Positions 45,267-53,471 of a stretch of DNA of 64,000 nt are shown here, one piece after another (within the stretch, counting starts at the first letter, position 1; each line of letters starts with the position of its first letter). Source of the stretch: Raoultibacter phocaeensis. GTDB lineage: Bacteria; Actinomycetota; Coriobacteriia; Coriobacteriales; Eggerthellaceae. A model generated the notes under the pieces. That model had not been told where the DNA came from. It did no database searches and saw nothing but the letters and a program-made list of their open reading frames with translations. The stretch covers positions 434,001 through 498,000 of the forward strand of contig NZ_CABDUX010000002.1 of assembly GCF_901411515.1 (NCBI RefSeq), given 5' to 3'. The translations under genes were made by a program, and so were the position numbers.

Positions 45267-45845
45267 TCAGGGGGTCTGCCTGCGTCTGAGGGATCGGGTG
45301 AGCGCGGCGAAGGCCGCGGCCATGGCGATGAGTCCCGCACCGTCGAAAGCGACGAATCGGGAAATGCCCGCAGCGAGCAGCGCGTGGCCTTCAGGAATCG
45401 AGGCGAGAATGGCGCTTTCTCCGACAAGACCGATAATCTGCTGCACGAGCACGATGAAGTAGAGGGCCCTGAACCTGACAGGATCGACGATAACGAGCGG
45501 GTACGTCGCGTTCCACATGAGAAACGCGACACCGAGCCCCTGTACCGCTACGCTGCCTGCAACTCCCGAAAGCTCGTATGCGGGAGCAAACGCGTCAGGC
45601 CAGATGATGAACTGCACCGCGCACTGCACGTTCACGACGAACACGATAAAAACCGCGACTCGTGCCGCCCAGAGCGCCACTTTGCCCGCAGCCGGCTGCA
45701 TGGCTGCTACCGGATGTGCGGCTGCTGCCGGCTGCGCGTTTGCTGCTGGTTGCGCAGCTGCAGTCGAATGAACGATCGGCCGTTCGGCCTTTTCTTCCTT
45801 CTCGGTTTGCGCAGGGGATGATTCTCCGGTGTTTTCGTTGCCCAC
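45267..45845 (-). CDS. Uncharacterised four-helix membrane protein with Ala/Pro-rich N-terminus
   Basis: A 192-residue protein I do not recognise. The N-terminal 50 residues are cytoplasmic-type, hydrophilic and built of imperfect AAAQPAANAQPAAAAHP-like repeats. Four hydrophobic helices follow (about 56-78, 90-112, 118-145 and 158-182). The GTG start has AAAGG six bases upstream. It converges with the ribbon-helix-helix gene. It could be a small-molecule or cation-responsive membrane protein, but nothing in the sequence settles this. Confidence 0.75.
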   Translation of the reverse strand: MGNENTGESSPAQTEKEEKAERPIVHSTAAAQPAANAQPAAAAHPVAAMQPAAGKVALWAARVAVFIVFVVNVQCAVQFIIWPDAFAPAYELSGVAGSVAVQGLGVAFLMWNATYPLVIVDPVRFRALYFIVLVQQIIGLVGESAILASIPEGHALLAAGISRFVAFDGAGLIAMAAAFAALTRSLRRRQTP

Positions 45846-46236
45846 GGTGTGCCTTTCGCTCAGTAAGCTCTTATTGTACCCGATGGTTCACTGCTCGGCT
45901 GTTATCTGCGGTTGTCTGCGGCAGATGCAGGTTCTCGCCGCTACGCGCCGATCGATCCTTCGGGTGTGCTCGAGTTGTTCGGCGTGTCTGGAATAGCGGG
46001 TACTTCGGGTGTGCTTGGGTGTTTGGGTCGTTTGGATGCCCCGAGAACGCTTGGCGGCTTGGACTGGTGGATGTGCCGGCAACCAGTCGGATGGCTGGGC
46101 GTTCGGATATGCCGAAATCGATCGGGTCTGGGATCGGTGGATGTGTCGACAACATTCGAATCGTGCGGTTCGCGGGCATTGTTTCGGGCTATGCGGTGGC
46201 CTCCTCGGTTTTCTGTTCCCGAAGTGGAAGATTTAG
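45846..46236. other. Spacer with imperfect tandem similarity left of the inverted-repeat element
   Basis: No credible gene. Two segments (near 46064 and 46135) share GGTGGATGTG followed by similar text, suggesting decayed duplication. Open frames on both strands are low-complexity and lack starts. Confidence 0.4.
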
Positions 46237-46384
46237 GCACAAAATTGGAGGTTTGACAATTATGGAATATCATATATTAAATATTTAGTACGTAAAAATT
46301 TCGCCATCAGGCATTTTGGTTACCAAAAAGCTAAAATCAAGTATGTATCTCATTATACAATTGTCAAACCTCCAATTTTGTGCC
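46237..46384. mobile_element. Long inverted-repeat element (MITE-like or invertible segment)
   Basis: Two perfect 26-bp inverted repeats (46237-46262 and 46359-46384; each begins GGCACAAAATTGG read from outside) enclose 96 bp of very AT-rich DNA with no gene. Symmetry continues imperfectly outward: TGTTCCCGA at 46215-46223 is mirrored at 46398-46406 at exactly the same offset. Each repeat carries an inward-facing TTGACA. No target-site duplication is clear. It resembles a non-autonomous insertion sequence derivative; an invertible promoter segment is the main alternative. Confidence 0.7.
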
Positions 46385-46534
46385 GAGATCGGGGATGTCG
46401 GGAACATAGAAGGGCGAATACCGTGTAACGCGACCGATTATGGCGCTCGGGTTTCAAGGGGAAATCGATGAGGCCGAAGCTACGTTGAGGACTCAAAGAC
46501 CCTGCCCGCCGAAACAGCATTCGAGACCTAAAGG
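46385..46534. other. Spacer right of the inverted-repeat element
   Basis: No open frame or motif of note beyond the outer arm of the inverted repeat at 46398-46406. Confidence 0.4.
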
Positions 46535-46564
46535 GACCCGATGCCGCCTTGGCGGCACCGGGTC
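46535..46564 (-). terminator. Terminator after the ferritin-like gene
   Basis: A 14-nt stem with one A-C mismatch (GACCCG, TGCCGCC and complements) has a 2-nt loop. The minus-strand tail is short (CCCTTTAGG). Confidence 0.65.
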
Positions 46565-46603
46565 TGCTGGATGTATCGGTAATAAGTAAAGCGCGCGCCT
46601 AAG

Positions 46604-47857
46604 TTACGCGGTCTGCTTGCGGCCAAGGTCGGTGTTATCGTTCTCGCGGTCGCGCAGCGCCTCGACGGGGCTCTCCTCGTCTTCGGAGCGGTAATCCTCG
46701 CCGGCCTTTTCCTGAAGCTCACGGATGACCTTGTGGCTCGGTGCATCCTGCGTGCGGCCGTTCACCTTGTCGTTCCACATGAAGAACTCATGGTCGCTCG
46801 GCAGGTCGTCGACGTCGACGAAATCTTCTTTGTCGGCGGTCAGCGTGACCTGGTTGGCGAGGATGTCGCGGACGTATTCCTTCGTCTCGTGGAAGTCGAG
46901 CAGCTCGGGGAATTCGCCATCGGTACCCATGACCTCCTGCCACTGCTTGCCGTCGTATTTCTCAAGCAGCTCGGCAGCCTTGTGCAGATGGGCGATCTCC
47001 TGCATGAGGTGCATCTCCCACATCTTCTTAACGTACGGGTCAACCTCGGTCTCGTAGAACGAGTAATACAGGTAACATTCCATATACTCGCGCATGAGCA
47101 TGTTTTCGAGCCAGGTACACGTGGGGTCGAGCAGGGCGCCGTAATGCGTTACGTGCTGCTCTTCGACCATGGCGATTTCCTGGTAGAGGTCGCGGCCGAC
47201 TCCTTCGGGATAGGTGTTGCCGAGGTTCATGTAGAAGTTCATGGTCTGCTGCTCTCCTGCGGTAAGGATAAGCGCACCGAGCTTCGTGCGAATGTCGGCG
47301 GTCTTGAAATCGCGCGCTTCCTTCACGGCTTCGGACGGATGGCGGTGATGGGCGATGGTGGGTCGGCCGGGCGTGATCTCGACGTAGCCCTTCACGAGCT
47401 TGTGGGCCGGAATGTCCTCGTCCATCTTGAGCAGGTCGGCGTAGCGGTACAGATGGTCGAAGTCTTCGAGCAGGGCGAAGTCCATGCAGGCCTTCGCGTA
47501 CTCGTCGGGCTCGTGCATGGCGAGCCAGGCGGTCAAATCGACGGCGAGGTGCTCGTAACCGATGGTCAGCTCGAGCTGCGTCTCGTTGCTCGGGCTCATC
47601 CAGTTCACATGCTTCTGCTGCTGCTGTTCCATGCGGCGCACTAAGGCCAGCTCGCGGCGCAGATCGTTATCGGGGCAGTTCCGGTGGAAGTTATGGCCGA
47701 ACATAACCGCCTCGACCTCGATGCCGTTCATGAGGATGATGCGCGTTTTGGTGTAGGGGTCGGCCTCCAGTTTGTCGTAGGGCTTAGGAGCCATGGTGCT
47801 CCAGTCCATGACCATTTCGACCATCTTCTTCTCGGGTTTCTGCTCGAATGGGTTCAT
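46604..47857 (-). CDS. Uncharacterised protein with ferritin-like di-iron features
   Basis: A 417-residue soluble, Glu/His/Met-rich helical protein. Several ExxH-type metal-ligand patterns fall on predicted helices: LLEDFDHLYRYADLL, ILTAGEQQTMNFYMN, EIAMVEEQHVTHYGALL and MQEIAHLHKAAELL. That suggests one or two four-helix ferritin-like bundles binding iron or manganese. It has no signal peptide and ends in an acidic tail. ATG 47857 has a strong AAAGGAGG. It is a single gene. Possible roles are oxygen or peroxide reduction or metal storage; I know no characterised homologue. Confidence 0.75.
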   Translation of the reverse strand: MNPFEQKPEKKMVEMVMDWSTMAPKPYDKLEADPYTKTRIILMNGIEVEAVMFGHNFHRNCPDNDLRRELALVRRMEQQQQKHVNWMSPSNETQLELTIGYEHLAVDLTAWLAMHEPDEYAKACMDFALLEDFDHLYRYADLLKMDEDIPAHKLVKGYVEITPGRPTIAHHRHPSEAVKEARDFKTADIRTKLGALILTAGEQQTMNFYMNLGNTYPEGVGRDLYQEIAMVEEQHVTHYGALLDPTCTWLENMLMREYMECYLYYSFYETEVDPYVKKMWEMHLMQEIAHLHKAAELLEKYDGKQWQEVMGTDGEFPELLDFHETKEYVRDILANQVTLTADKEDFVDVDDLPSDHEFFMWNDKVNGRTQDAPSHKVIRELQEKAGEDYRSEDEESPVEALRDRENDNTDLGRKQTA

Positions 47858-48073
47858 TCGGGCCTCCTTTCGCGTGGGTGAATTCTCGTCTAACGGTGCG
47901 AAGCATCGTGTGGTTGATGGTAACGGGGGCTTCGCGCACGCAGGTGGCTTCGTTGCCGCGCCGCACACCGATCGTTGGCTTTGTTGTCATTTTGTGAGTC
48001 GAGCGATAAGAGAAGGTTGCGGCATCGTGATAAACCATGCAAAACGGTCATACAGAAGGCTCATCTGCGGGAG

Positions 48074-48082
48074 TGCTATACT
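48074..48082 (+). promoter_or_regulatory. Extended -10 promoter of map
   Basis: TGCTATACT forms an extended -10 about 45 bp upstream of the map start, with no strong -35. Confidence 0.55.
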
Positions 48083-48126
48083 GTGCCGAAATGAAAAAAC
48101 GACGGCAAAGATAAGGTGCATACGGC

Positions 48127-48897
48127 ATGATCATCAAGAAGTCACCGGCAGAAATCGAGGCGATGAAGGAGGCTGGCCGCATTTCGGCAAAGGTGCTGCG
48201 CGAAGTGGGGGCACGCGTTCAGCCGGGCGTTTCTACGCTCGAACTCGATCGGTTCGCTGAAACGCTCATTCGCCTCGAAGGCGGCATTCCCGCGTTCAAG
48301 GGATACGGCGGTTTCCCCGGTTCGATCTGCGCTTCGGTGAACGAGCAGATCGTCCACGGCATCCCCGCTGCAGACGTCATCTTGCAAGAGGGCGACATCC
48401 TGTCGGTTGACACGGGCGCCATCGTCGATGGCTGGGTAGGCGATAACGCATGGACGTATGCGGTCGGTACGGTTTCGGATGAGAAGCAGCAGCTACTCGA
48501 CGTGACGGAGAAATGCATGTGGGCCGGCCTCGATGCCGCGCGGCCGGGCAACCGGCTCGGCGACATCGGCGCGGCCGTGCAGAGCATCGCCGAAGCGGCG
48601 GGCTACGGGGTCGTGCGCGAGTACGTCGGGCACGGCATCGGGCGCGCCATGCACGAAGACCCCAACGTGCCCAACTACGGTCACAAGCATACGGGCATCT
48701 TGCTCGAGCCCGGTATGGTGCTTGCCATTGAACCCATGATCAACATCGGCACGTACAAAACCAAGCAGATGCCCGACGGTTGGCTCGTGGTCACCCGCGA
48801 CGGCAAGCCCTCTGCGCACTTCGAGAAAACCGTTGCCATAACCGAAGACGGTCCGCTTATCCTCACGACCGAAGAAGGCCATCGCCGTCCGGTATAA
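48127..48897 (+). CDS. map: Type I methionine aminopeptidase
   Basis: A 256-residue cytosolic metalloprotease that removes N-terminal methionine. The metal ligands are in place: Asp residues in DTGAIVDGWVGDNAW, His in GHGIGRAMHEDPNVPNYG, and Glu in IEPMINIG and near the C-terminus (TEDGPLIL). HGIP near residue 78 supplies the substrate-contacting His. Length is normal. Here it stands alone, away from the ribosomal-protein operon where many bacteria keep it. Confidence 0.96.
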   Translation: MIIKKSPAEIEAMKEAGRISAKVLREVGARVQPGVSTLELDRFAETLIRLEGGIPAFKGYGGFPGSICASVNEQIVHGIPAADVILQEGDILSVDTGAIVDGWVGDNAWTYAVGTVSDEKQQLLDVTEKCMWAGLDAARPGNRLGDIGAAVQSIAEAAGYGVVREYVGHGIGRAMHEDPNVPNYGHKHTGILLEPGMVLAIEPMINIGTYKTKQMPDGWLVVTRDGKPSAHFEKTVAITEDGPLILTTEEGHRRPV

Positions 48898-49067
48898 CAG
48901 AGCGGGCTCTGAAACGGAAACGCTGCGTGCGGGCTGCTGCGCTTGCCGATGGCGGGCGGTGTGTATCTTTAGCGGACATAAAGGGGCGGCTGGCGGCCGT
49001 TTCGGTGCTTGCCTATAATGGAAAGGCCGCTTTGCGGCGCTGCATGGTTTGAATGAAAAGGATTCGC

Positions 49068-50303
49068 GTGAACACACCAGTCGATTTCGCCCCTGTCCTT
49101 CTGGGCGGCGATGCCAACGCCTACGGAATGGCCCGCTCGTTTTACGAAGAGTACGGCGTGACCTCTGCGGCGATCGGCAAGGGAGCTTTCCATATCTGCC
49201 TGCACAGCAAGATCGTGCACTTCGAGGTGTGCGAACCCCGTCTCGAAGAAGACGAGGTGTTCGTCGACACGCTCGTGCGCTACGCCCGCGACCATACAGC
49301 GGTGCCGCTTTTGCTCGTACCGTGCGGCGACAACTACACCAAGATGCTGGTGCGCAACCAGGACAAGCTGCGCGAGCACTACCGTTTCACCATCATGTCG
49401 CCCGACCAGTACGACCTCGTGTCGACCAAGGAGCGCTTCTACCGCACCTGCGAGAAATACGGCCTTCTGTTCCCTGAAACGTGCGAGGTTACGCCCGAAA
49501 CGGCAAAGGGATTCGAGCCTCCGTTCGCCTACCCGGTGGTGGTGAAGCCGTCGAACAGCGTCGCGTATTGGACGTGCGATTTCCCTGGCAAGAAGAAGGT
49601 GTTTGTCGTGCAGAGCCCTGATGAGATGCGCCGCATCCTCGAAGGCGTGTACTCGTCGAGCTACCAGGACAGCATGATCGTACAGGATTTCGTGCCGGGC
49701 GACGATACGCGCATGCGCGTGATGAACTGCTACAGCGATTCATCGGCAACGGTGAAGATGATGGTGCTCGGCGATGTGCTCCTCGAAGAGCATACACCCG
49801 AGGGCATCGGCAGCTACGGCGCGATCATGACCGGGTACGACGAGGGCATCAACGATCGCATCAAGGGGTTTCTCGAAGAGATCGGGTACGTGGGCTTTTC
49901 GAATTTCGATTTGAAATACGACGAGCGCGACGGCTCGTACAAGCTTTTCGAGATCAATCCGCGTCAGGGGCGCTCGAGCTACTTCTCGACGGCGTCGGGT
50001 AAGAACCTGGCCCGCTACCTCGTGCGCGACGTCATATACGGCGAAGACCGCCCGATCGACATCGCCACGCTTGCCGACGAGCGGCTGTGGACCATGGTGC
50101 CGCTTTCGGTCATCCGCGAGTACGTGAGCGATCCGACTGCCCGCAAGCGGGCGGACCGCCTTATCGGGGAGGGCAAAGTAAGCCGTTCGTACTGGTCGAA
50201 GGACGACCGTTCCCTCCTGCGCTTTTTGAGCTATCGCATGAATCAGAGGAACTATCGGCAGCAGTACCGCGAGTGCTTCAACCGCCGAGGTATCGACGAC
50301 TAG
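49068..50303 (+). CDS. ATP-grasp carboxylate-amine ligase, candidate D-aspartate ligase for peptidoglycan
   Basis: A 411-residue ATP-grasp enzyme. The nucleotide-binding segment runs through YPVVVKPSNSVAYW and SMIVQDFVPGDDTRMR, and the metal-binding end is FSNFDLKYDE with FEINPRQGRSSYF. The GTG at 49068 is preferred because AAAGGA lies five bases upstream; an ATG at 49053 has no site. It is followed by an Asp/Glu racemase and an asparagine synthetase. The same three activities build D-Asp/D-Asn crossbridges in lactococci and enterococci (aslA, racD, asnH). The ligase family fits; the substrate is inferred from context. Confidence 0.8.
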   Translation: MNTPVDFAPVLLGGDANAYGMARSFYEEYGVTSAAIGKGAFHICLHSKIVHFEVCEPRLEEDEVFVDTLVRYARDHTAVPLLLVPCGDNYTKMLVRNQDKLREHYRFTIMSPDQYDLVSTKERFYRTCEKYGLLFPETCEVTPETAKGFEPPFAYPVVVKPSNSVAYWTCDFPGKKKVFVVQSPDEMRRILEGVYSSSYQDSMIVQDFVPGDDTRMRVMNCYSDSSATVKMMVLGDVLLEEHTPEGIGSYGAIMTGYDEGINDRIKGFLEEIGYVGFSNFDLKYDERDGSYKLFEINPRQGRSSYFSTASGKNLARYLVRDVIYGEDRPIDIATLADERLWTMVPLSVIREYVSDPTARKRADRLIGEGKVSRSYWSKDDRSLLRFLSYRMNQRNYRQQYRECFNRRGIDD

Positions 50304-50386
50304 CCGCCTGATGCCGTCTCGGCGGCGCGCGCGGATATGCTGCGCGGACGGGTGAACGGTCGGGACTAAGGAAAGCGAGGTGTGAC

Positions 50387-51247
50387 ATGGAAAAACTCGG
50401 GATCATCGGGGGGTTGGGGCCTGCGGCGACAGCTCAACTGTTCTCCCGCATCGTGCAGTATACCGAAGCGGATCGCGACCAGGATCACCTCGATGTGACG
50501 ATTCTCAACAGGCCCGCCATACCCGACAGAACGGCGTTTCTGCTTGGTAAGCCCGGTGCGGCAACCTTTGTCGAACCCATGCAGCAGGCCGCCCGCGAAC
50601 TCGAGGAGCTCGGGTGCACGGTTCTCGCGACTCCCTGCAATACCGCCCATGCGCGCCTGGACGCCATCGCATCGGTTCTCGATGTCGCCCGCTTCGTCGA
50701 TATGCCGCGCTCCGCCGCTGCGTTCGCTGCGCGCATCGGGTGCAAACGCGTCGGTGTGCTTGCGACCGATGGGGCTTTGGCCGCAGGCGTCTTTCAAACG
50801 GCTCTCGCAAAAGCGGGTTTGCAGACGGTGATCCCCGCCCGTGAGGTGCAGGCGGAGGTCATGAGCATCATCTATGACTACGTGAAAGCCGGGCGCAACG
50901 TGCCGCCGGAAACGGTTGCGAGCGTGTGCGAAGCGTTGGTGCGCGAGGGATGCGACGGCATTATGCTGGGATGCACCGAGTTATCGCTTCTGGGGCTGGG
51001 CGGGCGTGCGCAAGGAGCGCTCGTCATCGACGCTCTCGATGTGCTCGCATACACGTGCGTCACGGAGTGCGGCGCGAAGGCGGTCGACCTCGAAGGAGCA
51101 TACCGGATGCGCGGCGCGGGCGAGGACGAACCGCCCAACGGCGGCTCGCTTGGCGACGGGCTCGCGTGCGGCGGCTCGGATGGCGATCCGCCTGACGGCC
51201 AAACGCCCAGTGGCGGCTCGTCTGACAACAACGAAACGACAGAGTAA
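50387..51247 (+). CDS. Aspartate/glutamate racemase family protein
   Basis: A 286-residue cofactor-independent racemase. The two catalytic cysteines are Cys84 (ATPCNTAHAR) and Cys196 (MLGCTELS), and the glycine-rich start is LGIIGGLGPAATA. The first 240 residues match the family length. The remaining 45 form a Gly/Asp/Ser/Pro-rich tail with repeated GGS units, which is unusual. A GAGGTG site precedes the ATG. Its position between the ATP-grasp ligase and asnB favours aspartate racemase supplying D-Asp; glutamate racemase for wall synthesis is the alternative. Confidence 0.87.
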   Translation: MEKLGIIGGLGPAATAQLFSRIVQYTEADRDQDHLDVTILNRPAIPDRTAFLLGKPGAATFVEPMQQAARELEELGCTVLATPCNTAHARLDAIASVLDVARFVDMPRSAAAFAARIGCKRVGVLATDGALAAGVFQTALAKAGLQTVIPAREVQAEVMSIIYDYVKAGRNVPPETVASVCEALVREGCDGIMLGCTELSLLGLGGRAQGALVIDALDVLAYTCVTECGAKAVDLEGAYRMRGAGEDEPPNGGSLGDGLACGGSDGDPPDGQTPSGGSSDNNETTE

Positions 51248-51262
51248 GGAAGAACGCAACCT

Positions 51263-53131
51263 ATGTGCGGATTTGCAGGATACGTCATAACGAAATCGGC
51301 CAACGACCCGCAGCGCATCATCGAGCTGATGGGCGATCGCATCAAGCACCGCGGACCCGACGGCGCGGGCTACTACGTCGACGGCGAGGTCGCGCTTGCG
51401 CATCGCCGCCTGTCGATCATCGATCTCGAGGGCGGAAGCCAGCCCATGTACAACGAGGACGGCTCGATGGTGCTCGTGTTCAACGGTGAGATATACAACT
51501 ACCGCGAGCTGCGCGAAGAGCTGCTCGCGTGCGGTCACGCGTTTACGACCGAGTCGGATTCGGAAGTGATCCTGCACGGGTTCGAGCAGTACGGTCGCGG
51601 CGTGCTCGACAAGCTGCGCGGCATGTTCGCATTCGTCATCTGGGATATCCGGGAAAAGAAGCTGTTCGGCGCGCGCGATATCTTCGGCATCAAGCCTTTC
51701 TACTACTACCGCGACAACGGCGAGTTTCTGTTCGGCTCGGAGATCAAGAGCTTCCTCGATCATCCGGGTTTCGACAAGCGGATCGAGCGCACCCGTATCG
51801 CCGACTATCTTTCTTTCGAGTACCTGCCCGACGAGAACACGCTGTTCCAGGGCGTGTACAAGCTCATGCCCGGATCGTTTTTCGAGTGGACCGAAGCAAG
51901 CTTTACAACCGAGCGGTACTACAACCCCACCTACGCCATCGACGAGAACCCCTCGCTCGACGAATGGGCCGACCGCATCGAGGACGTGTTCAGCGAATCG
52001 GTCGAGGCGCACCAGATCGCCGACGTCGAGGTGGGCGGGTTCCTCTCGTCCGGCGTCGACTCGAGTTACGTGGTCGACCGCGTATTCGCGCGTGGAACGA
52101 AGATCCGCACGTTTTCGGTGGGGTACGAAGAAGAGCAGTACAGCGAGCTTTCCTATGCCAAGCAGTTCTCCGACGAGCTCGGGGTGGAGAACATCTCCAA
52201 TAAGATAACGGCCGCCGATTTCTTCGATGCGATGCCCGACATTCAATACTACCTTGACGAGCCGCTTCCGAATCCTTCTGAGAACCCGCTGTACTTCCTG
52301 GCCGAGAACGCGGCGAAGCACGTAAAGGTGGTGCTTTCGGGGGAGGGGGCCGACGAGCTGTTCGGAGGATACCCGAACTATCTCGCCGAAGCGCATCTGG
52401 GAAACTACTGCGAGCGCGTACCGCGCCCCGTTCGCCGTGCGCTCGGTGCCGTCGCAGGCAGGCTTCCTCGCTTCAAGGGGCAGCATTTCCTCGTGCATGG
52501 AGCCATGGAGCCGTGGGAGCGGTTCTCGCGGGCCGACTACGTGTTCGAGAACGACGAGCGACAGCAGTACCTGAAAGACCCGATCACGGGACCGACGCCT
52601 CAAGAGCGCTCGAAGTGCTACTTCGAGCATGTTGAGGACCTCGATGCCGTGACGCAGCTGCAATACGTGGACATGCAGACATGGATGGCGTTCGATATCC
52701 TGCTTAAGGCCGACCGCATGTCGATGGCCCATTCGCTCGAGCTGCGCGTGCCGTTCCTCGATAAACGGGTGCTCGAAACCGCGCTCGCCATACCGGCGCG
52801 CTATCGGGCTAAGGACGACGACTCGAAGATAGCGTTGCGCCATGCGGCGGCGCGTCATCTGCCCGAGCGCGTCTACGGCAAAGAGAAGCTCGGCTTTCCC
52901 TCGCCGCTCGCTGCATGGCTGCGCGAGGACCGGTATTACGAGCGTGTGAAAGCTGCGTTCACCGGGGATGCGGCACGCGAGTTCTTCGTGCCCGAAAAGC
53001 TCATGGAGCTGCTCGACGAACATAAATCGGGAAGGGTATCGAACATGCAGAAGATATGGTCGTTCTACACCTTCATCGTATGGTACGAGGAATTCTTCGG
53101 CGCAGGCGAGCGCGCCGGGTGCCGCGCGTAA
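51263..53131 (+). CDS. asnB: Glutamine-hydrolysing asparagine synthetase (AsnB/AsnH type)
   Basis: A 622-residue two-domain enzyme. The N-terminal glutaminase starts MCGFAGY with the nucleophile Cys2 exposed, followed by RGPDGAGYY and LVFNGEIYNYRELR. The C-terminal synthetase has the P-loop FLSSGVDSSYV, SGEGADELFGGYP and LKADRMSMAHSLELRVPFLD. It begins 15 bp after the racemase gene. It would amidate aspartate to asparagine; because of its neighbours, amidation of a D-Asp side chain in peptidoglycan, as by lactococcal AsnH, is an attractive role. Confidence 0.93.
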   Translation: MCGFAGYVITKSANDPQRIIELMGDRIKHRGPDGAGYYVDGEVALAHRRLSIIDLEGGSQPMYNEDGSMVLVFNGEIYNYRELREELLACGHAFTTESDSEVILHGFEQYGRGVLDKLRGMFAFVIWDIREKKLFGARDIFGIKPFYYYRDNGEFLFGSEIKSFLDHPGFDKRIERTRIADYLSFEYLPDENTLFQGVYKLMPGSFFEWTEASFTTERYYNPTYAIDENPSLDEWADRIEDVFSESVEAHQIADVEVGGFLSSGVDSSYVVDRVFARGTKIRTFSVGYEEEQYSELSYAKQFSDELGVENISNKITAADFFDAMPDIQYYLDEPLPNPSENPLYFLAENAAKHVKVVLSGEGADELFGGYPNYLAEAHLGNYCERVPRPVRRALGAVAGRLPRFKGQHFLVHGAMEPWERFSRADYVFENDERQQYLKDPITGPTPQERSKCYFEHVEDLDAVTQLQYVDMQTWMAFDILLKADRMSMAHSLELRVPFLDKRVLETALAIPARYRAKDDDSKIALRHAAARHLPERVYGKEKLGFPSPLAAWLREDRYYERVKAAFTGDAAREFFVPEKLMELLDEHKSGRVSNMQKIWSFYTFIVWYEEFFGAGERAGCRA

Positions 53132-53471
53132 GCAGGTTGGCGAGCGCGCCTAGGCTGCATCATCGGCGCAAGCGAGCGCTTGAGGTGCACGGGTGGTGTC
53201 GAGCGGGGTGTCGCGCGTAACCGCCCAATAACCGATTGCATGCAAAACGGCTTCGTGCCGTTTTTCTGCATGCAGCAAGCCTTCTCCCACATGCTGTGCA
53301 TGACGTGAAACAAGTTCGCTATATCCTGTGTCTGATCGGGATTTGCGCTCGCCAAGGGGCATATTTCATACAAGGAGACCTTGTGTGGCTTTTTTGAATG
53401 GCTTGGTGTGCGAGAAACCCGTTTGTTATGATCGGGCTGCTCTACGCAATACATAGAGAAACAAGGTGCAT
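53132..53471. other. Spacer between asnB and the wall hydrolases
   Basis: Contains the asnB terminator (53237-53274) and no credible gene. A degenerate parS-like sequence at 53297-53312 matches only 13 of 16 positions and is not called. Confidence 0.5.
53237..53274 (+). terminator. Nested hairpin terminator after asnB
   Basis: The inner stem AAACGGC/GCCGTTT with a 5-nt loop is followed by a T run (53261-53265). Outer TGCATGCA arms add a second stem layer. Confidence 0.85.

Noticed and set aside
45144-45821. 225-codon plus-strand frame opposite the four-helix membrane protein
   Set aside because: The minus-strand frame encodes clear TM helices with a good RBS; the plus frame is charged and featureless.
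45941-46273. Pro-rich minus-strand frame next to the inverted repeat
   Set aside because: Low complexity, no start signal, and it runs into the repeat arm; more likely decayed spacer.
53297-53312. Second parS-like site
   Set aside because: Only 13 of 16 positions match; the left half lacks the conserved TTTC, so ParB binding is not supported.
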